Positions 1 to 12,620 of a DNA stretch of 57,867 nucleotides are shown here, piece after piece (position 1 is the first letter of the stretch; each line of letters opens with the position of its first letter). This DNA comes from Rhizophagus sp. LPA8_4_AMF (taxonomy: Eukaryota; Glomeromycota; Glomeromycetes; Glomerales; Glomeraceae), in assembly GCA_021464525.1 (NCBI GenBank), contig JADRCO010000074.1, positions 1 through 57,867 on the forward strand, written 5' to 3'. The notes beneath the pieces were generated by a model. That model did no database searches and was not told the DNA's origin. It saw only the letters and a list, made by a program, of their open reading frames with translations. Made by a program: the position numbers and the translations under genes.

Positions 1-2770
1 AATTTTAAAAAACTTGGGGGTTAAAAAAAAAAAAAAAAAAAAAATTATAAAGGATTTTCTTGGAACGGTTCCACTATAATTATAGTAGTGCATCATTGTT
101 AATATGATATAAAAAACCAGTCTAAACAATAACTAACACCAATCATTCAGTTATAGAAACGGTAAACATTATAGCTTAAAATTTTAGGTTAGATTTAATT
201 TTATTTCGTAATTGTCAATTAGTTCGTTTTAAGTCTCATTCAAATATAATCGATTGTTGTGTAATATGTAAAATGTATTGGACTAACTTTTTTTTTTAAA
301 GTTTTTTTTTTCTCTTACGTAAAAAAAATATTTCGGAGAATGTCCGTAAACGAATGATAATAACTTAAGGTTTAATTTGTGAAATCACTTTTTTTAGTTT
401 GTATGATTTGCTTTCTTCGGGTTCATTATAGAGTTATAAATATATATATTTTTTTTCTTTCGTTCACAAAATGCGATTCATCGGCTTTGCATTCTTTTTT
501 TTTTTTCCTTTTTTTTAAAAATTCATTGTGATGATAAAATATAGTAACTTATACAATCAAATAATTGTATTTATAGTTCATTAAAGTTTCATTATGGCAA
601 TAATACGTTTGTGAATATTATGTGAATATTATGCATGTAATTTAAATGATGTCACCCAGGCTCATTACTGGGTAAGGGTATCATAGTAAATCATTTACAA
701 AAATGAAGTATCGAATGATTCTTGTCGAAAGTTTAAAGGATAAATTTAAAAAAAGTATTTTACACTATTACGAATATTGCATAAATTATCAACTTTAAAA
801 GAAAGTTTTTAGTACAAACAGGGTTGTTAGGTTGAACTAGGTTAATAGTTATGAAGTATAATTAGTAAAATACAGTAATGTTGAAAAAAATTTTAGAACA
901 ATGATTATTGTTTTAGTGAACCCGAATTTGGCAGTAATTAAAAAAAATCGTTACGTCATTTACGAAAAAAGGAAATTTATTGAATCCTGGAAATTTGAGA
1001 ATACAATGGACGCGTATTAATAATCCTCATCCAATCGTATTTTTCTTTTTTAAATTACATTATACAACATTAAAAATTATTTAGCATATATATAGCATAT
1101 GTAATATTCAGTTATATAGCATATATAGTATATATAACGTTATATAGCATTTATACCATTATATCATATAGCATTTATAACATTATATCATTTAGCATTG
1201 ATATAACAATTGTTTTAACATGGTATAACATACAATTATAATATAGTATAACATGATAGATATACTAACATATACTAACATTATTCATCTTACCAAAACA
1301 TCATGTATTATTTCTTGTTTACATTAGATCCAGATTATAATAATACATTAATACATAAAAGTAAATATGCATACTTTTAATTTTTAATTTAGTACATAAT
1401 GTTTTAATTTTTCCCAAGTTTGTTTATAATTTTAAGAAACCAATAAAATGATCTTTTATTATGTTACAATTTCCCCAAATTTTATTTTATACAAATTAAG
1501 ATGTTTTTTTTTTAAATATCTTTGTAATAAAGAATTTTCTAGAAATAAATTCTAATTTTATTATGATTCCTTTTTGTCTTAAACAAGGAATACAATTACC
1601 AATAAGGATAATTAATAAAACAAATTATCGTAAATTAAAATATAGAAACCCTAAATTAATTTTATTTTTTTTACGTAATTAATAACAATATGACTAATAT
1701 ATTGCATCTTTTTAGCGGATCGGGATTTTAATATCTATATGCCTGTTAAACACGGTAAACACGGTAAACAGGGTAAAGGGTAAAAAAAAGTTAAACCGGG
1801 TAAACATGTAGGTAAATGTTTCATTTCGAAATAATGTCATTATTTCATTATTTCTGCTGATCGACACATACTTTTCCCTAACATTACATCATGTATGGTT
1901 GTCTTACAATGTTACTAAGATTTTTTTTTTACAATGAACGCATAATACGCATAATACGCATAATACGCACATAGCTGTTAAGGTACGCCTCATTATTAAC
2001 TATGAGGAAAAAAAAAAAAAAAAGTGGTGAGACGCGTTAAGTTATAATGGATGAAACAAGTTTCCCCGCAATGTTTATTGTTTACGAGTCCTCTGTTAAT
2101 AAAACACAAACAATGAAGCATGAAATATAAATAAGATATTTCATTCGAAAATGATTTTTTTTTTGGTGAAAGGAAAAGGGAAAGATCTTCTACAAATACC
2201 CAGCCAACAGTTACTTTTTTCAGGTTTTATTTATTATTTGCTTATATTTTGTTTATTTTTTTTTTTTTTTTTGTTACATTTTATTGTAACAAATAATAAT
2301 ATCATAAGAATTCTTTTTAACAAAGTAAGTAAAGCAAAGCAAAGCAGATTAATTGTAATTGTAAATGTGGCGTGTGAGACATATTTAATCAACATCTTTT
2401 TTTTTTTCATTATCATTATTTGTTTGAAAAAAGATTGTGGGGCTTTTTGCTTATCAAATTTTCTCAAGGTGGTTTTATCAGATTGGCTACTTTATCGTTA
2501 ATATTCGGAGGGTAAGATAGTACAATCGGGTTTATAATACTTTACTTAGTCTAGGTAAAGGTAAATAAATAAACATTTGGTTTATTTAACATATGCTTTT
2601 GATAACAAATAATGAATTAATAATAAATCGACTTTAAATTCCAAGAAAAGAATTATCCCGTTTAATACTAGTCTTAAACTTTATGTCGAATGATAATAAA
2701 ATTTCATTGGTTTTCAGTATTTTGTATGAATTTTTTTTTTGATGTTTTAAAAAATTAAAAAGAACTCTTA

Positions 2771-2917
2771 TTGTGTTCAAGAACCCTTGTTGTGGTCAAG
2801 AACCCTTATCGTAATCAAAGAGCTCTTGTTTTGGTCAAGAACCCTTATTGTGGTCAAGAACCCTTGTTGTGGTCAAGAACCCTTGTTGTGGTCAAAAACC
2901 CTTGTTTTGGACATGTG
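2771..2917. repeat. 19-bp minisatellite (gtcaagaacccttgttgtg)
   Basis: About seven imperfect copies of a 19-bp unit, gtcaagaacccttgttgtg, lie head to tail. The unit is clearly richer in G and C than the surroundings. Because 19 is not a multiple of three, the short open frame across it is not likely to be a protein. Confidence 0.85.
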
Positions 2918-3048
2918 GAAGGTATAAAATATCTAAATGAACCAATTAATTTATTTCAATAATTTCCGTGTGAAAATCATGTACCCCATCAATAATAGAT
3001 TATATATCTTTTTATCCCGATCTTTTTTTCTAACAAAAAGATTCTCTC

Positions 3049-3125
3049 AAATCATAAAAATCATAAATATCATAAATAACATAAATAACATAAATAGCAT
3101 AAATATCATAAATATCATAAATCAT
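3049..3125. repeat. short tandem repeat (cataaataa/cataaatat)
   Basis: Nine- to ten-base units of the form cataaatat or cataaataa repeat about eight times without interruption. Confidence 0.85.
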
Positions 3126-3213
3126 TGAAAAAATCTCTTTTAAGATCATCATAAACATAAATAATAATCTATCTTAATAAAATTTTCTTTATTAAGTATG
3201 ATATTCTTTGGGA

Positions 3214-4338
3214 ATGAATAATCCTGAATTATTTTCGGTTCAACCAATACCAAAAATTCAGAACATTTTCACCGAGACTAAAATTGAAAATCTTATTACT
3301 TCCTCATCGAATCAAAAAGAAGGATATTCTAATGAAAGAAAACTTTTAAAGTAAGAAAAAATTTTTTCTATAGCATTTGTATATGTAATGTTTATTTTCC
3401 CGGTTACCTATAACCTAAAAAAAATTAAAATTTTTTTTTTATTAAAATGATATCATGATCGGCAAAAAACTTTATTCCTTATCTTTTAAGATAAAGTATT
3501 TTTGATCGTTTTTTTTTTTTTTCGAAAATCTCAACCAATTAATTAAACTATAAATTTTTTGTCCGAATCTAAAAAGTTTAAAATGATTATGGTTTTAGCA
3601 AAATAATAATAATAAATAATATTATTATTTATTAATATTAAATAATAATAATAATTTAAAAAAAATTATGTAATTTTTTTTTTTTTTTTTTTAAAAAAAA
3701 AAACATATATTTTTACTAGAAATGGTTAAATGAGAGCCTAATACTGTTTAATACTGTTTAATACTGTTTAATACTGTTTAAAAATTTGAAACTTGTGAAC
3801 TGTGAAATAATAATATTGTAAACCCATTTTTTTCATAATCAAAATTTATTGGTTTTCAAAATAATAAATATTTTGACAACCGTAAATCATTTAAAAAAAA
3901 AAACTATGTTAAACCGTGTGGCTCGGCCTTTTGTCATTACCGCCACACTAAAAATAAAAATTTTAATTGGAAATTTCGGGCAACACTGACGATCATAACG
4001 AATATGTAAATATAATAATGCCTTGTTAAAACGGGCCGGTAAATTCGGAAAAAGTCCTGCAAAAAGGGTTTGAATAGCTTGAATTAAAAGGTTTCAAACT
4101 AATTAATCTCCGTAAACAAATGAACACGAAATTAAAAAGAATAATGATAATGGAATTTTTGAAACTTGATTGTTTTCAATTATTACTACTATTAATATTT
4201 CATCATCATCATTTAATTATTTGTCGCTCTATACTAAATGATTTTCCTCCTTTTTTGTGAAATTTCTTGTGACACACACATAATTATTTTTTTTGTTTAT
4301 CTTTCAGGGAAAACAAAAAGTATATATATGCTGCGTGA
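3214..4338 (+). CDS. possible small two-exon gene, unknown function
   Basis: I do not recognise this protein. An ATG at 3214 opens a frame with coding-like composition (starting MNNPELFSVQPIPKIQ) that runs to 3350, where it meets a GTAAGA donor. A possible acceptor, tatctttcag, ends at 4307; joining the two is phase-consistent and would give about 55 aa ending NKKYIYAA with a stop at 4336-4338. The implied intron of 957 nt is much longer than the 55-100 nt introns elsewhere in the window, so either further exons lie between, or the downstream half is wrong. The first exon is the better supported part. Confidence 0.3.
3739..3780. repeat. 10-bp tandem repeat (taatactgtt)
   Basis: Four perfect head-to-tail copies of taatactgtt. 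Confidence 0.9.
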
Positions 4339-7300
4339 CTCATTTGATTCATTCATGAAATATTGCGCGTGATATGATATTATATGATTTAGAAGTATTA
4401 AAAAGTGGCGGCGCGTGAACAAATAAATAATGAACTATTTTTTACAAACATTACCCTTATGGTTAAATCGTATTACTTTCTAATTATGGTAATACAAAAT
4501 GCAACCGAAAATGAAATTTTTTGTTACCCTTAAATTATTTAATCTTTTTTTTTCAATCATACCATTTAAAGTATGCTTATCTCTTTAAATTATAGTATTA
4601 CACAAGACCAAAGTTTGAACTTTTTTTTTAACGGTTATAATAATTTACTAATTATACTAATTAAATTGGTACCTTTGTATTTTATACTACTTTTGGGAAT
4701 ACTCGGAAAGAATTTAATATAAATAAGGATAAATTAAATCAACATTCTTTTTTGGACAAGCATCAATTACATCAATTACATCAATTACATCACTAACTTA
4801 ATTACATCAATACTAACTCAATTACATCAATACATACTAGCGCTAATTTTTTACAACGTAGGGTGATGAATTGGAGATGTGATGAAAGCTATATTGTGAT
4901 GAATATTCATTATAAATTTTAGATAAAATATTAGATGATCTAGGATTTATCTAAACATGTGTTTTTTACCATTAAAAAACAAATATATCAGATATTGATT
5001 AATTAATTAATGAACAACCTATTTTAAGAATGGATCATTTTTAATTCTTAATAAATACATTATTAATATATATATATATATATCTACTAGAAGATAGATA
5101 ATCTTAAGAAGTGATTATAAAAAAACTTGTTTTTAATATTATTTTTTTTTTTTGCGAAACAAACACGTCAAAAAAGAAATTTTTTATTTGGTCCCGTTCC
5201 CAATTTTTTATTGTCGGATTTCTAAAATATTCTATGAAACGTAATATTTGTTTTCCGTAAAAGTTGTACTACGTTAAAAAAATCAAGGGAAACTTTTCAT
5301 AATATTAGAAAATTTTTTATAAAATACATAAAAAACGAATAAAAATTCTTCGATTAATTAATCGGAGTTATTTACATCTATCCATATTATAAATGATGTT
5401 CCGCATACAGCTTGCTTAAATTCGGGATCGATTTTTATTCAAAATGATTTTAAGAACCGTTGATTTGCGATAATTTTCTTTCTGATAAACTTTATTTCAG
5501 AATCGGGAAATCATAAATTTCGGATACAATAAAGAACTTCTATTTTTAAATCATATTTATTATGTTGTAATGTTTAATATTTAAATAATTTTGCATCACT
5601 TAGAAAGAACTTCCTCTTTAAGCATTTCATTTGACTCAGTATAATTATTTTAATTATTTGCTAATCAAACCTTTTTTTTTTATTGGTTCTTTAAAAGAAA
5701 ATGAAAGAGTCAAATAATCGATCAATAGGGTCAAAGTGTTATTTATTTATAAAATAAACAGAAAGAAAACTTAAAAAAAAAAATCGATTCTTACGCGTAC
5801 CGGGAATTTATTTTTCAATTATAGTGATGATTTACAAAAAAATGTAGTATACCAATTAACAAAAAGGAAATATTGGCGTTTATTATGTCACTTTTTTTTC
5901 AAGTTTAATCGTAAAAAAAAAATAAACAAATACGTTGATAAATTAGTCATAAAAGAAATTAATAATCAAACTATATATAACTAAGTTGTAACTCGAAAGA
6001 TTATTGGATAAAGTAATGCTTGGCAATATATCATACGAGTATATTTTTGAGCTCACATAGAATGAAACAAGTTTCCCGTTGATTTATAATGCATAATATA
6101 TAAAACCAAATACTTAAATTATATACTATATAAAACCTAGTAAAAAATAAACGGTGAACCACTTATAATATTATATTGGTCATTTAATATGAAATCGATA
6201 TGATTTAACCTATTAAAGAAAGTATGCGCGGAAAATAAAATCCAATCAAAATTATTATAAACAATTCTTTGAATAAAATTTCCCGAAAAAAATATTAAAA
6301 TGGTATTAAGGGGTGAGAAAAAAAAATGTTAATGTCACCTTAAAAAACTAACAATATTAAAAAATTTAGGAAAAATTATTCCTCGGACCATTTTTTATGC
6401 GATTTTTTAAATAAATTTTTATTTTTTGTTACGTTTTTTTTTTTTTTGATTTTTATTGCGCTTTTTGGTTAATTCGGTAAATTCGGTAAATCGGTTAAAT
6501 TCGGTTTTTGTTTCATAAAAAAAAAAAAATGTCATTTTGTCAATGATTTATTTGATATACATTATATTTCTTATATTTTTTACTTACTTATGGATATTCC
6601 GATTTCCTTGTATTTTTCGTAGTAATCAAAAAAAGGAATTCCATTGTTTTAAATCATGTATGAAATGCTATTAAAAGTAAAGATCACCAAAAGAAAGTGC
6701 ACATCGATTTTTTTTTTCTTTGAACCAAGAAAAATAAAAAAAAATCTTTTTTCTTTATTCAATTATTTTTTTTTCTTTTTAAGAAATTATTACAATATAA
6801 AAATATTTTGAAAGAACTCATTCTAATAAAATTATATTAATTTATATTGTATTCAAAATTTCCATTGTTAAATGAAATTAATTGCAGATTTTGATGTTTG
6901 ACAAAATTCTGTCGTGACCCATAATTCATTCATTTGATTCCTTATTAATCATATCTCTTTCTATTCAATTTTAAATGTTACAATTCGAATAAAGTTTCAT
7001 TTAAAATGTAAATTTCCTGGAATTATATACATAGAAAATACATTTGCATACATTCTCCAATGAAACTAAAAATCATCTGCTTATTTTGTTTACGTTGTAA
7101 AAAAAAATAAAAAAAAAATGAAATTAACTAAATATCTCATGTGAAATTACAACGCATAAAATGTTCCGTATATTACCTAAACCGTTATTGGGGTTAATTT
7201 TCCTTAAAAGAAAAACCAATTAAATCATTAAGAACTACTTTTTACTATTTTTGTATTAATTTTTAATGTAAAATGTCATGCAAGATCGGAATAAAACAAA

Positions 7301-7640
7301 TAAATGATATTTTTCTCTGAGTTAAGAAAATTAATTGGTCGGAAAAAATTACTTGAAATGTAAATTTTAATAAATTTCATGTCAGGCATAACGCATACCG
7401 CCTTTTAATTTAGAACATTTGATCTGATATTATGAGACGCGTAAAAATCAGACGTAAACATAAGATACTTAGTCTTGCATCCGACATGATTGTAAATAAA
7501 TTATTTATTATGTCGTGATTTTTTTTTAAAAAAATAAGTTACCAAAATAAGGAAGTCCTGAGAACAATGAGAAAATTTCAAAAAATTATGCCCTTTTGAT
7601 ATTAAATATAATAAATGTAAATCATTTGTTAGATATTTTG
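4339..7640. other. AT-rich stretch without recognisable genes
   Basis: I see no open frame or exon with coding-like composition. The only structured sequence is a run of atcaattac units at about 4761-4838 and homopolymer or TA runs. Confidence 0.5.
4761..4838. repeat. short tandem repeat (atcaattac)
   Basis: Imperfect 9-10-bp units catcaattac/atcaatacta repeat about seven times. Confidence 0.8.
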
Positions 7641-8539
7641 TATCAATTTAACCTAAAAGAATCAAGATTTTCTTATTAGCCCTTATTGATTTGTATAGAT
7701 TTGTCATTCGTCATTGAAGAACTTCGGAAGCTTCAATTTTGACAATGATCATTGACGATTTAAAATTGTCAATAATCAACTTTCTTATTGGTCGACCAAT
7801 ATCTGACTCAGTGATTCAATTACCTTTAAGTACGAATTTTAAGTTGTTTATATAATAAATAAAACACAAAATATATGATTAACTGACGATTATTTATTTG
7901 TTCGATCCTTCAAATTCTTGAGCAACAAAATTTAGACAAATTTGATCGTATTTTCCGAAGTTTGTCATAGTAATATTCGGTTTATATTATTATATGGTGT
8001 TCGATCAATCCGTTGAACCTTAATTTTTTTTTTTTTTTTTTTGCAGGATCTCTTGCAGTACTTCGTATATCTTACAGTACTTCGTATATAATAAGATTAC
8101 CTTGAACTCGGTACTATGATGATGAAAAATTATCGGTAATAAAATGACGTCTAACGTGACATTATTAAATGTATGTTTATTAGTTATGTCATTTTACCAC
8201 GATTACCACATTTTTTATTGGTAATTCTTTTAGATTTTTTCATAATGTATATAATAATTGAAACACAAATATACGATTAACTGACGATTATTTATTTGTT
8301 AAATCCATCAAATTTTTTTGAGCAACTAAACTTTAAACAAATTTGATCGTATGGCTATAAAAAAAAATAGGAGTTCAGTGTTTATATTATCTTATAGCAT
8401 GATATTCTATCATTTGCCCGAATATATCATTTCCTGAAGTCAATTTGCCGATTGACCATTTCCTGAACTGGATTATTTTCCCGAAACTCGGACATTTTGC
8501 TGGATTAATGAAAATATCGAACATTTGGATTTAAATAAA

Positions 8540-8925
8540 TGATGTACAAAATATCAGTGATTTAAATGTACAAAAATATCAAAAATATCAGTGATTTAAA
8601 TGTACAAAAATATCAAAAATATCAGTGATTTAAATGTACAAAAATATCAAAAATATCAGTGATTTAATGTACAAAAATATCAAAAATATCAGTGATTTAA
8701 ATGTATAAAAATATCAGTGATTTAAATGCATAAAAATATCAATGATTTAAATGCATAAAAAAATCAGTGATTTAAATGCATAAAAATATCAATGATTTAA
8801 ATGCATAAAAATATCAATGATTTAAATGCATAAAAATATCGGTGATTTAAATGATTTAAATGTATAAAAATATCGGTGATTTAAATGATTTAAATGTATA
8901 AAAATGTCAGTGATTTAATTAATAA
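8540..8925. repeat. minisatellite of 24-34-bp units (atcagtgatttaaatgyayaaaaat)
   Basis: About a dozen units built from cagtgatttaaatgtacaaa and aaatatc repeat in two variants: a 34-bp form in the left half and a shorter 24-bp form (tgcataaaaatatcaatgat) in the right half. The equivalent position in the next copy of the surrounding array (about 10,235) carries only a rudiment, so the expansion happened after the large duplication. Confidence 0.85.
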
Positions 8926-9069
8926 AATAAATCACCTTAAATATTTCCACATGATTTTAGGATTTTACGTTGCATAAAAATGATTGTCCACCAAAAAATT
9001 ATTGATTACAAAATTTAAAATAAAATAATGATATTAATTAACAAAGTTTTAAATAAATATAAAAATACA

Positions 9070-9243
9070 CAGTGAAATTCGATATAATGGAACCATCCGT
9101 TCCATTAGTAAAAGTTGTCAAAAATCCGTTATATCAAGAATTCCGATATATCTAATTAAACGTTATGATAACCCCAATTCCGATATATCAAGATTTTACT
9201 TACGATCCGGCATATCGAGGTTCCGGTATATCGAATTTCACTG
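9070..9243. mobile_element. 174-bp miniature inverted-repeat element, pogo/mariner-like
   Basis: The ends are inverted repeats: CAGTGAAATTCGATATA at the left and TATATCGAATTTCACTG at the right, extending imperfectly for about 27 bp. A TA dinucleotide sits next to the right end and 2 bp outside the left end. The interior contains further ccgatatatc-type motifs in both orientations and no open frame. Short length, TA flanks and CAGT termini are typical of non-autonomous Tc1/mariner or pogo-type elements; the family assignment is inference. Confidence 0.65.
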
Positions 9244-10943
9244 TATAAATATATAATAATAAAAAATAATACATTATGTACGTAAATTTTTTTTTACGCG
9301 AGAACCATTAAATTTTATTGTAAATTAGAAGTAATGTTGGAATCGGAAGATTGAAAGTCCAAATATGTTTCCAACCTCTAATGCACATCACTGACTATGA
9401 AGTTAACGAATAAAATTAAGATTTTAATATTGCCATTGTTTAAATGAATGAATAAACACGTGTCTGTCAGTTAATAAATTCATCAATAATCAACTAGTCT
9501 CAGTGATTCTCAAGTCTACCAAATACAGTATTTCATTAAATTAAAGATATCGTTAATATAATAATTGAAACACAAATATATACTATGATTAACTGACGAT
9601 TATTTATTTGTTCAATCCGTCAAATTCCTGAGCAACAAAGACTATGAACAAATTTGATCGTATTTTCCGATTAAAATTGGGTTGACCTCATAATATTCGA
9701 TTTATATTATCCTTCAATATGATGTAATTTTAAAAAATAGATTGTTTGTTGAACCTTAATTTTTTTTTGTACTTCATATATAATAATGAAATAGTAATTA
9801 CTAAACTTAAATTAGGTAGGTATATGATGTTAACGAAAAATTATCAACGTGACATTGTTAAATGCGTATTTTCTAGTTTATATGTCATTAGAAATATTGA
9901 TTACCACGATTACCACACTCTTTATTGGTGATTCTTTTAGATTAGAGGTAGAGTTTTCATACTGTATATAATAATTGAAACACGAATATACGATTAACTG
10001 ATGATTATTTATTTGTTAAATCCATCAAATTTTTTCGAGTAACAAAACTTTAGACAAATTTTCCGATTAAAATAAGATTTTGGCTGTAAAAATAAGAAGT
10101 TCAGTATTTATTTATAATATTTATTAATATAATATTTGAACTTAAATTATCATTAAACGGTTAAAGTATGATTTCCTGACCCGAATATCATCCTTAATAT
10201 TAATATCGGACATTTTATAAATGATGTATAAAAATATTGGGATTTAATAAGTGACGTATAAAAATCTTTTGTTTAAAAAATAGATTTTAATAAATCACAA
10301 TAAGAATTCTCATGATTTTAGGAATTTGGCCTGTCAATACGGTGTTGTCCGCCAAAGAGATTATTTTTGATTATAAAATTAAAATAAATAATGATTAATT
10401 AACAAAAGTTTTAAATAAAGATAAAATAAATAAAAATAATAATACAATATGTACGTAAACTTTTTTTACGTGAAAACCATAAAATTTTATTGTAAATTAA
10501 AAGTAATGTTGAAATCGGAAGATTTGGAAGTCCAAATATGCTTCCAACTTCTAATGCACATCACTATGAAGTTTAAGATTTTAATATTTCAATAATAGAT
10601 AGCGTGGCATTGTTTAAATGAATGAATAAACGCGTCTATAAGTTAATAATTCATCAATAATTAACTTGACTCAGTGATTCTCAAGTCTACCAAATACAGT
10701 ATTTCATTAAATTAGAGATATCGTTTATATAATTGAATCACAAATATATGATTATCTGACGATTATTTATTTGTTAGATCCGTTAAATTCTTGAGCAACA
10801 AAGACTATGATGTATTTTCCGATTAAAATTGGGTTGACATCAGAATATTCGGTTTTACATTATCCTTCAATATGATGTAATTTTAAAAATAGATTGTTTG
10901 TTGAATCTTAATTTTTGTAGGATATCTATTATTATACGGTATA

Positions 10944-11078
10944 CCATATTTTGCGGTATATAAGCACCCCTTTTTGCACTTAATGCCGGCCAAGATCCTC
11001 ATAATTCTGGCCAAAATCGCCATAATTCTGGCCATGGTGCTTATTTTAGGGGGGGTGCTTACTAACCGCAAAATACGG
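10944..11078. mobile_element. 135-bp miniature element, Tc1/mariner-like, TA duplication
   Basis: Terminal inverted repeats of about 27 bp (left CCATATTTTGCGGTATATAA, continuing into GCACCCC; right end complementary with a few mismatches) are flanked on both sides by TA. The core is strikingly GC-rich for this window and holds a direct repeat, ataattctggcca. It lies inside the degenerate array and is absent from the equivalent place in other copies. The short minus-strand open frame across it is not a gene. Confidence 0.7.
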
Positions 11079-11859
11079 TAGTACTTCATAATATATAAAA
11101 ATTGGGTCGGTACTATGATGTTGACGAAAAATTATCGGTAATAGAGTAACGTGACATTGTTAAATGCGTGTTTATTAGTTATGTAATTTATAATATTGAA
11201 TACCGACTCTATTGGTTATTCTTTAGATTAGAGATAGTTGTTTTTCATCTACTGTATATAATCAACAAAACTTTTAGACAAATTTGATCATATGTTCCGA
11301 TTAAAAAAAGTTCTTGGCTATAAAATTATTTATCAATAATATATATTAATAAAATAACTTGATAATATTCGGCTTAAATTATCCTTAAACAAATTGTAAT
11401 ATGATTTTATAATTATGAAAAATAGATTGCTAGGTCATGTATAGTAAAATAATGTAAATAACGATGATATGTATTGGAAGCTTCAATAACTTTTATTGGA
11501 ATTGGACCTTCCAATTCCGATCCTTCCAATATTCCAATTATGTGCATTGGAAGCTTTCCAATAATTTTTATTGAAAGTAATAAGATTTGGGGATCAAATA
11601 TGCTTCTAACTTCTAATGCACAAGGTGAATAGATCATTACCAAATTCATTCATTATTAACGAAAAATTTTATAATAATTAAGTCGTTAATAATATAATAG
11701 CATGGCATTGTTTAAAGGAATGAATAAATACGTTGTTATAATCAACTGCTAAATACAGTATTTCATTCTTTGAATTAGAGATAAAATCGTATGATTTTTC
11801 GTTTATATAACGAATATACGATTAACTGACGATGATTTATTTTCCTGTCAAAATCTTGA

Positions 11860-12406
11860 GCGACCTCCTGTTCGTCACCCCTAAGGAAATCGGGTTTTAA
11901 CAAATTTGGAAAACCCGGAATTCTCCTGAATAACTGTAATACAGTATTTTATTCTTTAAATTAGAGATAAAATCGTAAAATTTTTTGTTTATATAATGAT
12001 TGGAGCATAAATATAAGATTAACTGACGATGATTTATTTTTTCAATCCGTCTGTCAAATTTTGAACAACAAAACTTTATCGCTGTTTTTCAAACTTCCCC
12101 TAAGGGAATCAGTTTTCACAAATCTGGAAGACCCGGAGTTTTCATATAGAGAAGATCGATTGTTGGTGATTACCAGAGGAAATCTTGGGAAATTTTCAAT
12201 TATTTTAAAAGTAGTTTCTCTTGAAAATATGATAGTGCTACACAAAGTTAAAGCTCGCTCATAGAAAAACCACTTAAATGATTGAGATTACTGCAAGAAT
12301 TCCTTCGGAAACCGTTAATAATCGACTCTTCTCTAGATAGTTATCCAGGAGTTACCAGATTTGTGAAAACTGATTTCCTTAGGGGATGACGTACAGGAAG
12401 GTCGCA
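11860..12406. repeat. nested inverted-repeat element
   Basis: A motif gcgacctcctgttcgtcacc followed by cctaaggaaatcggg starts at about 11,860. Its reverse complement (ttaggggatgacgtacagga, aggtcgc) ends near 12,406. An internal third copy near 12,094 (tcccctaagggaatcagttt) pairs with the right arm over about 60 bp, including the acaaatctgg block and a more distant agaagatcgattg block. This looks like a foldback or terminal-inverted-repeat element that has inserted next to, or duplicated, one of its own ends. I could not find a convincing target-site duplication. Confidence 0.55.
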
Positions 12407-12620
12407 CCAATTTGAAACCAGCGATAAACAAATTTGATCGTTTTTTCCGATTTGGCTAACCAAATTCATTATTTATGAGTAATAATTTTCATTAATAAAA
12501 TCTCTTGGCATAATACTCAGCTCAAATTATTGAACCAATTGAAATGTGATTTTAAAATTTTAAAAAAGACTGCTAGCTCGATCAACTTATTTAACAGATT
12601 CATAAATATAATCACGGAGA

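Larger units (their letters stand above)
1..3213. other. gene-poor AT-rich stretch with short tandem repeats
   Basis: No convincing coding exon is visible on either strand. The stretch consists of A/T homopolymer runs and short repeats: TA-rich repeats near 1080-1265, a 9-bp unit (cgcataata) around 1939-1970, a 19-bp unit at 2771-2917 and a 9-10-bp unit (cataaatat/cataaataa) at about 3049-3125. The open frames at 2151-2501 are low-complexity Phe/Leu/Ile-rich and look like chance. Confidence 0.6.
7640..12620. repeat. irregular array of a degenerate long repeat
   Basis: The same blocks recur in the same order. Block A (ttaactgacgattatttatt plus a tail with gagcaaca and caaatttgatcgtat) occurs near 7875, 8278, 9590, 9990, 10750, 11820 and 12015. 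Block B (tccaaatatg, then cttctaatgcacatcac or similar) occurs near 9358, 10532 and 11600. Block C (tctaccaaatacagtatttc) occurs near 9512 and 10685, with a partial copy at 11745. The first two pairs of block A are each about 400 bp apart and the pairs are separated by about 1.71 kb; later copies are shorter. It reads as repeated segmental duplication followed by divergence. No protein is encoded that I can support. Confidence 0.75.

Noticed and set aside
2151-2501. 116-codon plus-strand open frame
   Set aside because: Low-complexity Phe/Leu/Ile run over poly-T; the opposite strand is equally open; no start context, splice sites or domain.
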